Source of the DNA: Mesorhizobium sp. M2D.F.Ca.ET.226.01.1.1
Lineage (GTDB): Bacteria; Pseudomonadota; Alphaproteobacteria; Rhizobiales; Rhizobiaceae
Direction of reading: 5' to 3'
Assembly: GCF_004022705.2 (NCBI RefSeq)
Contig: NZ_RZOY02000022.1
Location: forward strand, 19,484-70,248
Length of the DNA stretch: 50,765 bases
In this document: positions 17,869-25,253 of the stretch, piece after piece
Layout: every line of letters starts with the position of its first letter
Position numbering within the stretch: position 1 is the stretch's first letter
Notes under the pieces: generated by a model
Told to the model about the DNA's origin: nothing
Databases searched by the model: none
Seen by the model: the letters and a program-made list of their open reading frames with translations, nothing else
Made by a program: the position numbers and the translations under genes

Positions 17869-18112
17869 GTTGACACGCGTTTCAAAGATCGTGAACTACA
17901 TCTCGTCGTTGTGCTCGACGCACTCCCGACAGAGCGCAACCTCATGGGCGCGGCATGCAGGATTAACCGAGCCCAGCCGGTCATGAGTGCGGCCGGCCGG
18001 GTCGGGCGATAGGCAGTCATGCCCTGCCCTTCCTGCGGGTCAAGCACTCCGAAAAAACATTTCCCCCATAAATGCTAGATCTTCCGTTGCCTTTTCGCGG
18101 GCTTCTGCGTGA
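17869..18112 (+). pseudogene. nodD: nodD remnant with large internal deletion, copy 2
   Basis: The first about 40 codons match nodD (Asp-Thr-Arg-Phe-Lys, VVVLDALPTERNL, through Met-Ser-Ala-Ala). At about 17998 the sequence jumps to text matching nodD 5330-5400 (near the His-Phe-Glu-Lys-Thr-Phe-Pro-Leu part). Some 700 bases are missing. The end of the relic runs into an oppositely oriented multicopper oxidase fragment. Confidence 0.8.
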
Positions 18113-18330
18113 GGTGAGGCACGCCATCCATGGCATGTGGCACACGCACGCGATGCCAGTGCACGGTCGTTTTCTCGGCAAGGCCGTTCTCTACCTCGAC
18201 CCGCACGCGCTCGCCCTGACGGACCCGGATTTCCGGGCCTGGAACGGGCCTTCGGCGCGCAATCGAGCCCGGTTCACCCGGCCCAATGGCGTCCACTTTG
18301 GGGGCGCATGCACTGCAGACCCGCTGGACC
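18098..18330 (-). pseudogene. multicopper oxidase fragment
   Basis: The minus-strand frame reads Pro-Gly-Pro-Glu-Ile-Arg-Val-Arg-Gln-Gly-Glu, then TTVHWHRVRVPHAMDGVPH, the first copper-binding (His-Trp-His) region of a multicopper oxidase. The frame is then cut at the junction with the nodD relic. No other cupredoxin domain is present. A longer open frame continues upstream to 18536 but does not look like oxidase sequence. Confidence 0.7.
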
Positions 18331-18666
18331 TGATCCGGGAGAGGATGGGCGCGGCGATTGGAATAGCTATGAAAGCGCATCGGACCGTGGAACTGCGCGC
18401 GCAGACTTTCGGAGGAAGGCTCGCTTTTAAACGTTATCGTGCAACTCTGACCGTTCTTCGCCTTGGCGGGTGCCGCGGAAGAATCCCGGGTTCTGCGAGC
18501 GCTGCGAGAACACCTGCGGTCGATCCTGTACCACAATCTCGCGAAGCTCGATGCTCTCTACAAACGATGTCTTGGATTCTCACGCCCTTATTTCAGCACT
18601 TCGCTCGCTTGCCCGACTCGGCCGCGGTCAGCCTTCACCGCCAATTTTATTGGCGCAGCGACGTTC

Positions 18667-18947
18667 CTATCGGTTCAGGCGAAGCTTCTTGAACCTGCCG
18701 CTCTCTCGTTGCCCTGGCACGATTAATCGTCCTCTCAGTCTGTCATTGGCGGAGTCGCTCCTGAGGCGCGCGCCGGCGAGTTCGAGGAGCGCGTGGCTAT
18801 CTCCTCGGTCCAGCCGGATTCCGCTGCGCGCTCAGCCAATTCCTGGAAGGCCGATTCCAAGGCGAGCTGGCATTGAAGGCCGCGGTCCGGATGGTCGACT
18901 AGCTTGGTTCCACGATCGCAATGCTTGATCGCTTCATTGCAGGCCAT
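18667..18947 (-). pseudogene. small conserved-looking hypothetical protein, one frameshift
   Basis: The frame from 18947 (MACNEAIKHCDRGTKLV...) is open for 70 codons. Near 18800 the sensible sequence moves to another frame (SHALLELAGARLRSDSANDR...) and ends at 18667, giving about 93 residues. A single lost base in the Trp-Thr-Glu-Glu-Glu region explains this. It resembles small hypothetical proteins of rhizobial symbiosis regions, function unknown. It follows the HTH-type pseudogene by about 40 bases on the same strand. Confidence 0.55.
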
Positions 18948-18985
18948 GGGCTCTCGCCCTCTCCTTTTGCCACACGAGGCGCCAG

Positions 18986-19430
18986 CTCACGTGTTGTGCG
19001 CCCCGGCAACCGCTTTCACCAGCCGCTCCAGCGATCCCGCGCGCTCCAGCTCCGCAAAGAATGATGCGGCGTGACGCTACCCAGCCGGTGCTTCTCGGCC
19101 ATTTGCACACATAGGGATAGTCGACCATGAAATCGGACCGAGGCGAGGCGTTGGACGTTTCAGTCTTGGTCTGAATGCGCCGCCCACGAGCCGATCGGCC
19201 TTCTCGATGATTTGGCGCACCCTCGTTGTCGACAAGCCATGTTCCTGAGCCAGGTCGGCGAAACTCTTGCCCTTCAGAAAGCCGTCGACCAGGGCTATGT
19301 TCCTATCGACGGTCGGCTAAATCCCAGCAGGCGCGCGCAGTTTTCCGGCATCATTCCGTTTGTTCATCCGCTTGTCCGCGCCCCCTGCAAATCCTACCGG
19401 GCCAAATCGGTGCTTGGAAGACCCACTCAT
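18986..19430 (-). pseudogene. helix-turn-helix protein remnant
   Basis: From the Met at 19430 (MSGSSKHRFG...) the frame meets an in-frame stop near 19318. It then resumes with SFADLAQEHGLSTTRVRQI, a clear helix-turn-helix like those of sigma region 4 or resolvases. Further frameshifts lead to a tail (FAELERAGSLERLVKAVAG) ending at 18986. At least one stop and one or two shifts make it non-functional. The family beyond the HTH is not recognised. Confidence 0.5.
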
Positions 19431-19489
19431 GTCATGGCCTCGGGAAAGTACAAGGCCGACGGTTATGTGAATACGAAAGATGCTGGCGA

Positions 19490-19714
19490 TCACCATGATC
19501 GTTGGTGACCGCTGACCTCCCCAATGTCGGCTTCGACGGCACACCGGGAGCTCTCGGCAATGTTGAATAATTCCGTTTGAAGATGGTTGACTTCGTCGTC
19601 GAGGCTCGATCCATCAGGATCGGTATCGACGATTCTATATTTGAGAAACCCAAATTCGTTTGACTCGCGCAATTCGCTGTACGGCGTATCATCGCAAGCG
19701 CGGGATTCCGACAT
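19490..19714 (-). CDS. small hypothetical protein
   Basis: This is a 74-codon frame beginning MSESRACDDTPYSELRE. The composition is acidic (Asp-Pro-Asp-Gly, Leu-Asp-Asp-Glu-Val, Val-Glu-Ala-Asp-Ile-Gly). No family is recognised. It may be a real small protein or the tail of something degraded. The neighbouring terminator at 19758-19795 lies upstream of it on this strand. Confidence 0.35.
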   Translation of the reverse strand: MSESRACDDTPYSELRESNEFGFLKYRIVDTDPDGSSLDDEVNHLQTELFNIAESSRCAVEADIGEVSGHQRSW

Positions 19715-19757
19715 CCTGCGAAGTGCCCGCGTTGCTGGAATCGATTTTGCGGAAGTA

Positions 19758-19795
19758 AAAAGGCCCCGGCGCTGGGTCGGCGCGCAGGGCCTTCA
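19758..19795 (-). terminator. intrinsic terminator (leftward)
   Basis: On the minus strand AAGGCCC and GGGCCTT pair around a GC-rich inner stem-loop and are followed by a run of T (TTTTTAC). It would end leftward transcripts coming from the dioxygenase gene (stop at 20103). Confidence 0.65.
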
Positions 19796-19799
19796 GGCA

Positions 19800-20102
19800 T
19801 GTACGAGCTACCAGCATGTCCAGTTATGATCGTGCGCTATCATAATGAACAAACGGTGAATGATCGCTATCCGAGGTGCAGGGCGGGCGAGATGGTGGGG
19901 CGGTGGGGGACCTGTACCGCTGCAGCGGGGCCACGAGCAGCGACTCGAGCCATGCGCCACGCTGCAGGACCTCGATTTCGGGCCAAGCCTCGAGCCCGCA
20001 ACTCGCCTTGCTTCTCGGAAATCATAAGGCTTTGTGGGGCGGTTAAGCAGCGCGATATGGCCGCGGCGATACGAAGTTTTCATCTTTACCCTGTTCAGAC
20101 GG
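19800..20102. other. 300-base stretch without a gene
   Basis: Lies between the terminator and the end of the TauD-type gene. Open frames on both strands are GC-driven and show no recognisable protein. Confidence 0.4.
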
Positions 20103-21056
20103 TCAGGCTGCCTTCGCCGCCGGCTTGGCTGCCTTGACATGGGTTATACTGCGGCGACCGTCGACGCCGATCGGAACGTCACCGTCAACCGTAGCGCGAC
20201 GCACAACCCGGTGCTGGTCGCCATAGTCGTTGACCGCATAATGCTGGTTAGCACGGTTGTCCCAGATAGCGACGTCGCCTACTTGCCAGCGCCACCGCAC
20301 GGTATTTTCCGGGGCAGTGACGTAGGACTGGAACACCTCGTAGAGTTTGGCGGAATCGCTCTTGGAAAGGCCGACGAGGCGCTGCACGAAATTGCCGAGC
20401 AGCAGCGACTTCTCCCCGGTTTCCGGATGGACGCGCACGACCGGATGCTCGGTCTCGTAGATCGTCGATGTGAAAACTTCCTCGAAGTGCTTCTTCTCTT
20501 CGGCTGTGGCGCGCGGGCGCACGGCTGCGTAGTCGTAGGCATTGCTATGAATAGCCCACAGATTGTCCGCCAATATTTTGAGCGGCGCCGGCAGATTCTC
20601 GTACGCGGCGTGCGTGTTGGACCAGATCGTGTCGCCCCCCGCCGCCGGAATGACGACGCCACGTAGGACCGAGAATTTCGGATAGGCATCGACGAAAGTC
20701 ACATCGGTATGCCACTGGTCTGCCCTGCCACCGCCACGGCCGGAATCGAGATTGAGGATTGAGGCCGTGCCGGCTGCCGGCCCCTGCGTGGGATGAGGTA
20801 CAAGGTTACCCAGACGCCGCGCGAACAATTCCTGCTCCGCATCGTCGAGATGCTCCTGGCCGCGGAAGAAGATCACCTTGTGTTTTAGAAGAAGCTGGTT
20901 GATGGCTGCTATCGCTGCGTCCGAAAGGTCTCCACCAAGGCGAACTCCTCTGATTTCAGCTCCAACACGGCTGGTCAGCGGTACAACGTCGGAGTCAGGA
21001 ATTCTCTTCGTCAAGCTCGAAAGCCAAAATCCCGGCGGATCGATCAAGGATCGCAT
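20103..21056 (-). CDS. TauD/TfdA-type Fe(II)/2-oxoglutarate dioxygenase, chimeric 5' end
   Basis: This dioxygenase uses iron and 2-oxoglutarate to oxidise a small substrate, for example taurine or another sulfonate or carboxylate. The metal motif His-Thr-Asp is in QWHTDVTF, and the distal His lies in Gln-His-Arg-Val-Val-Arg-Arg. The body, from PLTSRVGAEIRG on, is complete. The normal N-terminus is missing. Upstream of about 21000 the frame is simply the antisense of a cysteine synthase fragment, and the nearest Met is there (21056). A functional protein would thus carry about 20 foreign residues. The whole open frame extends to 21188. Confidence 0.8.
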   Translation of the reverse strand: MRSLIDPPGFWLSSLTKRIPDSDVVPLTSRVGAEIRGVRLGGDLSDAAIAAINQLLLKHKVIFFRGQEHLDDAEQELFARRLGNLVPHPTQGPAAGTASILNLDSGRGGGRADQWHTDVTFVDAYPKFSVLRGVVIPAAGGDTIWSNTHAAYENLPAPLKILADNLWAIHSNAYDYAAVRPRATAEEKKHFEEVFTSTIYETEHPVVRVHPETGEKSLLLGNFVQRLVGLSKSDSAKLYEVFQSYVTAPENTVRWRWQVGDVAIWDNRANQHYAVNDYGDQHRVVRRATVDGDVPIGVDGRRSITHVKAAKPAAKAA

Positions 21057-21195
21057 TGCGTTGTCGATGATCGTTAATGCCGAACAGCGTGGCCAGCTCG
21101 CGCCGGGCGGTACAATCATCGAAGCGACCGCTGGCAACACAGGGCTCGGCCTGGCCTGGCGGCACGAAGCGCGTGATCGCGTGTCCAAAAGCTGA
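20998..21195 (+). pseudogene. cysteine synthase (cysK-type) fragment
   Basis: The frame reads Leu-Phe-Val-Lys-Leu-Glu-Ser-Gln-Asn-Pro-Gly-Gly-Ser-Ile-Lys-Asp-Arg, the PLP-lysine region. The substrate loop Glu-Ala-Thr-Ala-Gly-Asn-Thr-Gly-Leu-Gly-Leu-Ala follows, then a frameshift. About 55 of some 320 residues remain. It abuts the TauD-type gene, which reads in from the opposite strand and runs antisense to it. Confidence 0.85.
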
Positions 21196-21209
21196 CAGCG
21201 TCAGACAAA

Positions 21210-21225
21210 TGTCAGGTTCATTACA
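21210..21225. promoter_or_regulatory. NifA-type upstream activator site TGT-N10-ACA
   Basis: TGTCAGGTTCATTACA is an exact match to TGT-N10-ACA. It lies about 75 bases upstream of a sigma-54-like element and about 410 bases upstream of gltD, a standard NifA-to-promoter distance. Confidence 0.55.
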
Positions 21226-21288
21226 ACCAACATCTGGGCACTGACGAGGTTTTTCGAAGCAATGGGCGCTAACTGCGCGCTGAGCGCG

Positions 21289-21305
21289 TTGGCATGGCTT
21301 TTGAG
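21289..21305 (+). promoter_or_regulatory. degenerate sigma-54 promoter candidate
   Basis: TTGGCATGGCTTTTGAG fits the -24 box (TTGGCATG) well, and the -12 box is TTGA instead of TTGC. The invariant GC is therefore broken and the site may be weak or dead. It is considered only because a perfect NifA site sits at the right distance upstream. Confidence 0.35.
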
Positions 21306-21447
21306 ACTGAGTGACTGTGACTGCACTTAATGGGGCAAGACGAGCGATGCGCTCCTCCCTGAACCCGTGTGCCGTCTCTGAGAGGAAACCAGCTCGTGCA
21401 GAAACCTTTGGAAATAGCTTTGGACCGCAACGTGGTATTGCAGATGG

Positions 21448-21600
21448 AGTCCCCGGCTCCTTCGATTAGAGTCGAGAACTGGCTGCATGGCGAGCCCCTC
21501 ACGAGCTTTGAGCCCGGCAAGTGTACATAGTCGAATTTTGGGCAACTTGGTGCGGCCCATGTGTGGACGGGATGCCCCATCTGATCCAGCTGCAGGGCGT
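21448..21600 (+). pseudogene. thioredoxin-fold (TlpA-like) fragment
   Basis: Two frames joined by a one-base loss near 21521 give VENWLHGEPLTSFEPGK followed by Val-Tyr-Ile-Val-Glu-Phe-Trp-Ala-Thr-Trp-Cys-Gly-Pro-Cys. This is the start of a TlpA/thioredoxin-like domain with its CxxC active site. It breaks off about 35 bases before gltD. Confidence 0.75.
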
Positions 21601-21636
21601 CGCCAGGCGCGCCATCTGGACAGCAGGAGCTGGACT

Positions 21637-23091
21637 ATGGGCAAGGTAACAGGCTTTCTCGAAATCGACCGGCAGGTGCACAAGTACCAGCCGGCCTCCG
21701 ACCGCATCCGGCATTTCCGTGAATTCACGCTGCCGATGTCGGACAAGGAGGTCGAGAAACAGGCCGCGCGCTGCATGGATTGCGGCATTCCGTTCTGCCA
21801 CGGGCCAACGGGCTGTCCCATCCACAACCAGATCCCGGACTGGAACGACCTCGTCTACAATGGCGACTGGGACAATGCGATCCGCAACCTGCATTCGACC
21901 AACAATTTCCCGGAATTCACCGGCCGCATCTGCCCCGCACCTTGCGAGGAAGCCTGCACGCTGAACCTCGAGGACATTCCCGTCGCCATCAAGACGGTCG
22001 AGCAGGCGATCGCCGACAAGGCTTACGAGACCGGCCATATCAGGCCCTATCCGCCGGAGAAGAAGACCGGCAAGCGCGTCGCCGTCATCGGCTCCGGCCC
22101 GGCCGGCATGTCGGCTGCCCAGCAGCTCGGCCGCGCCGGCCACGACGTCCATGTCTATGAGCGCGAGAGCCGGCCCGGCGGGCTGATGCGTTACGGCATT
22201 CCCGACTTCAAGATCGAGAAGCACTATATCGACCGGCGCATCGAGCAGATGCAGGGCGAGGGCGTCACCTTCCATTGCGGCGTCAATGTCGGCGTCGACA
22301 AGCCGGTTGCCGAGCTGCTCGCCGAACATGACGCGGTGCTTTATTGCGGCGGTTCCGAAACGCCGCGCGCGGCCGGCATTCCCGGCGACGATCTCGGCGG
22401 CGTGCATGACGCGATGCCCTATCTGGTGCAGCAGAACAGGCGTGTCGGCGGCGAACCGATCCAGTCGGTGGCGTGGCCGTCGCATCCGATCCTCGCCGGC
22501 GGCCAGCATGTGGTCGTCGTCGGCGGCGGCGATACCGCGTCCGACTGCGTCGGCACCGCCTTCCGCCAGGGCGCGGTCCGCGTCACCCAGCTCGACATCC
22601 GTCCGCAGCCGCCGGAAAAGGAAGACAAGCTTTCGGTCTGGCCCTACTGGGCGACCAAGATGCGCACCTCGTCCTCGCAGGCCGAAGGCGCCGAGCGCGA
22701 GTTTCAGGTGGCGACGCTCGAGTTCATCGGCGAAGACGGCCAGCTGACCGGGGTCAAATGCTGCGAGGTCGACGAAAAGCGCAAGCCGATCGCCGGCAGC
22801 GAATTCGTCATTCGTGCCGATCTCGCGTTCATCGCCATCGGCTTTGCCGGGCCAGCCGCTCGCGGGCCGGTGTCGGAACTGGCCGGCCAGATGAAGATCG
22901 CCATTGACAGCCGCCGCTCGAAGAATGTCGAGGCCAATGACCGGGACTACAGGACCAGCGTCGAAAAGCTCTATGCGGCGGGCGACGTGCGGCGCGGCCA
23001 GTCGCTGGTCGTCTGGGCGATCCGCGAGGGCCGCCAGGCGGCGCGCGCCATCGATGAGGCGCTGATGGGATCGAGCGTGCTGCCGCGCTGA
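21637..23091 (+). CDS. gltD: glutamate synthase small subunit (GltD), lone copy
   Basis: This 484-residue FAD/Fe-S protein passes electrons from NADPH to the GltB glutamate synthase subunit, or acts as a related oxidoreductase. Two cysteine clusters lie at residues 46-60 (Cys-Met-Asp-Cys, then Cys at 54 and 60) and 99-107, with FAD loop Gly-Ser-Gly-Pro-Ala-Gly at 152-157 and a second Rossmann loop (VVVVGGGDTASDC) further on. The start MGKVTGFLEI is the family N-terminus. A 50-codon extension upstream is the thioredoxin remnant. No gltB is adjacent, so this looks like a second, displaced copy. Its GC-rich, regular codon use contrasts with the remnants around it. Confidence 0.94.
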   Translation: MGKVTGFLEIDRQVHKYQPASDRIRHFREFTLPMSDKEVEKQAARCMDCGIPFCHGPTGCPIHNQIPDWNDLVYNGDWDNAIRNLHSTNNFPEFTGRICPAPCEEACTLNLEDIPVAIKTVEQAIADKAYETGHIRPYPPEKKTGKRVAVIGSGPAGMSAAQQLGRAGHDVHVYERESRPGGLMRYGIPDFKIEKHYIDRRIEQMQGEGVTFHCGVNVGVDKPVAELLAEHDAVLYCGGSETPRAAGIPGDDLGGVHDAMPYLVQQNRRVGGEPIQSVAWPSHPILAGGQHVVVVGGGDTASDCVGTAFRQGAVRVTQLDIRPQPPEKEDKLSVWPYWATKMRTSSSQAEGAEREFQVATLEFIGEDGQLTGVKCCEVDEKRKPIAGSEFVIRADLAFIAIGFAGPAARGPVSELAGQMKIAIDSRRSKNVEANDRDYRTSVEKLYAAGDVRRGQSLVVWAIREGRQAARAIDEALMGSSVLPR

Positions 23092-23308
23092 GTCCGTCTC
23101 GAGACCCTACTTGTGCGGCCACCTGAAGGCGCTTTCCGCCCTTCCGCTGCCCCGGGCAGCTTACGGACTGATCGCCGTGGTCGTTTCGGTTGTGGCCCCG
23201 GCCGCAGGCTGCCGCCTTGGCGGCCAAGAAAAATCGTCGGCGCGGCCGGGCGAAGCAGCGCTGGGTTTAAGTGCTTGGGGTGACACGGCGTGATCTCCGC
23301 CGTTGGCG

Positions 23309-23346
23309 GGAACAGGGCAGTGCAATAGTACTGCCCTGTTCCTTTT
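23309..23346 (+). terminator. strong intrinsic terminator downstream of gltD
   Basis: GGAACAGGGCAGT and ACTGCCCTGTTCC form a perfect 13-base stem with an 8-base loop and are followed by TTTT. It lies about 220 bases after the gltD stop and two bases from the end of the oppositely oriented sugar-binding-protein pseudogene. Confidence 0.9.
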
Positions 23347-23348
23347 GA

Positions 23349-24349
23349 TCAGAGGCCAGTGCGGATTTCTTCGGCAAGCGCCCTCAACGTCGTCTCGACG
23401 TCATCGCCGTTTGCCATCTTCTGCATCGCCACGGCCCATGCGTTCATGGCTTCGCCGAAGCCGACACGCGGTGTGAAAGCCAGCGCGGCTTGATCCTGTA
23501 TCTTTTTGAAGCTGTCAACGAAGTTGTTGAACTCGGGCTGCGAAGCGTACTTAGTCTAGGTATCGTCCTGCCAGGTCGACGTGCGCGGCGGATTGACGAG
23601 CTGGCCAGCAAGGGCACCCTTGAGCGCCACCTGCTTGGAGGTGGCCCACGGGATGAACAGCCAGGCCGTGCCCTTCTTTTCGGAAGCCGCGTTCATGGCG
23701 AGAGCCCAGATCCAGATGTCAGAATCCAAGCTCGTGGCGCTCGGTGCGTGCAGCGGCGGAGCGAAGGCGATCTTGCCGGATGCCGGCTTCCCCGCAACAT
23801 CGTTCCAGAAGCCGAACATTTTTGAGTCGATCGTCATCGCGGTGCGGCCGGACGAGATGCCGTCCACGACCTGGTTCCAGTTATCATTGGCGAAGGAAGG
23901 AGCCGCGCACTTCTTGATCATGTCCGAATGTAGTCGTATCCAGCATCGGTAAGCTTCGGATCACTCAGGTATTTGTCCAGCAGGCGCCACTCGGAGCGAG
24001 GTCCTACGCGGGCTGAATGCCAGTGCCGAACACATCCCATGCTGGCGACTTCGTCGTCAGTTGGATCGTCATCTTGTTCCAGTAAGAATCGTCTGGGTAG
24101 AGTTCCGGCGTGACCTTGATGCCGGGTCAGCTTCTCGAACTCCGGAAAGTTGCGCAGCGAGAGCATCCGCATAGGGGTGGATGTCGTAGGCCCAAGTTAT
24201 GCTGGTCCCTTCGAATTGACGCCAGTTCACGGTGTCGGCAGCGGCCGAATTAGTGAGCGATGCCGAAACGGCAAGAAACGCCAAGTCAAAAGCAAGCTGT
24301 TTGCGTAGCGACGCGCACCTGTAACGAGTACGGGGAATGAGCGACCCAT
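23349..24349 (-). pseudogene. ABC transporter sugar-binding protein, broken
   Basis: A start (24349) with a GGGAGG ribosome site and a signal-peptide-like N-terminus (LAFLAVSASLTNSAAADTVNW in a shifted frame) are visible. Later frames contain typical extracellular solute-binding protein text such as Trp-Leu-Leu-Asp-Lys-Tyr-Leu-Ser-Asp-Pro and Asn-Asp-Asn-Trp-Asn-Gln-Val-Val-Asp-Gly. The end is Leu-Ala-Glu-Glu-Ile-Arg-Thr-Gly-Leu. Several frameshifts and stops (for example after Trp-Gln-Asp-Asp-Thr near 23556) break it. No transporter permease or ATPase genes accompany it. Confidence 0.8.
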
Positions 24350-24740
24350 GTAATCCTCCCTGGGGCATTTTGCCAATTTTTGGGTCCACTCCTCCATCCC
24401 GAGTTTGCTCATAGCCACAATAAGCGGTTTCCAACGACCTCGCTCTGAATGCACCAGGCCAACTGGGTAAAAACGGGTAACCGGCACTTAAAGGCGATGT
24501 AGTATCGCCACCAGAAATACTGCTCCGTGGTGCTGGCCTTTGCCTGGGGGCGCAACACGGCAACTACCCGCTCAAAACGGTTGGTCCTCTACCTCTTATT
24601 CACCGTCGCTTTCCTCGCGGCCTAACCCGGCCGGAATATCCGTTGCCAGAAAAAGGCCTCGCGGCCGGTTCGAGGCGCATCCCTCCTCCGAAGCAGCACG
24701 CTCAAGTATCGTCACAAGCCCCGAGCGCTTCGCGTTCGGC
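24350..24740. other. stretch without a recognisable gene
   Basis: This is about 390 bases upstream of the broken binding-protein gene. Open frames are short and show nothing recognisable. Confidence 0.4.
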
Positions 24741-24742
24741 GA

Positions 24743-24758
24743 TGTCCAAATTCCGACA
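24743..24758. promoter_or_regulatory. NifA-type upstream activator site TGT-N10-ACA
   Basis: TGTCCAAATTCCGACA matches TGT-N10-ACA exactly. It partly overlaps a 15-base palindrome, TCCGACA-A-TGTCGGA (24752-24766). A sigma-54-type promoter starts about 50 bases downstream. Confidence 0.6.
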
Positions 24759-24808
24759 ATGTCGGATACAGTCAGATCTACTGGATTGCGTTTGAATGGT
24801 TTTCTCAT

Positions 24809-24824
24809 TTGGCACAGTACATGC
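24809..24824 (+). promoter_or_regulatory. sigma-54 promoter candidate
   Basis: TTGGCACAGTACATGC has the required GG-N10-GC spacing and a perfect TTGGCAC -24 box. The -12 box is ATGC against the consensus TTGC. With the NifA site upstream it forms a credible nodule-type promoter. The first intact gene downstream is the methyltransferase at 25254. Confidence 0.55.
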
Positions 24825-25034
24825 GGGTCATCCGCAAAACACGTGACCGACCAACAAGAGTTCGCATGATCACCTTACCACAACATACAGCCGCCGCGGA
24901 ACAATCACTTGGCCCCTGATCGCCCGCCCCGGCACCACAACCGGAGTCATCGATGTTCTGACAGGCTGCCCAAGGATACCTGCTGCAACAGGGCTTGCCC
25001 TGGTGACGACCACTCCGGCTCCGCCGGTTACCGA

Positions 25035-25232
25035 CGAGGGCAAAGTGACGGATTTCCTGCTTTTCAACGGCATGGAGGTGGCTGTCATTCCCGACCACCG
25101 CGCCGCTCGTCACCGATATGGTCTGGTGCAGGATCGGCAGCGCGGATGAGCCGCCGGGGATATCTGCATGTCTTCGAGCATCTGATGCTCAAGGCGCCTC
25201 ATGACGAGCACGGCTCCGTCGCCTGGAGAGAT
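25035..25232 (+). pseudogene. M16 zinc-peptidase N-terminal fragment
   Basis: Joined frames read Lys-Val-Thr-Asp-Phe, then FNGMEVAVIPDHRA, then a Val-Trp-Tyr-Arg-Ile-Gly-Ser-Ala-Asp-Glu-Pro-Pro-Gly-like part and Phe-Glu-His-Leu-Met. This is the start of an insulinase-type peptidase including part of the HxxEH zinc region. At least two frameshifts break it, and only about 65 of more than 400 residues remain. It occupies the space between the sigma-54 promoter candidate and the methyltransferase. Confidence 0.72.
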
Positions 25233-25253
25233 TGAACCCAAAGGGAGATTCAG

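Larger units (their letters stand above)
16039..17997. repeat. long direct repeat, copy 2
   Basis: It matches 1-2022 in direct orientation with an offset of 16038 bases across nodFE. The copies differ by only a few substitutions in nodFE but by substitutions and two deletions in the leader. A recombination between the copies would delete or circularise the 16 kb between them, including nodABCIJH. Confidence 0.93.

Noticed and set aside
21499..22509. 336-codon minus-strand frame
   Set aside because: It is the mirror frame of gltD, a common effect in GC-rich genes with strong codon bias.
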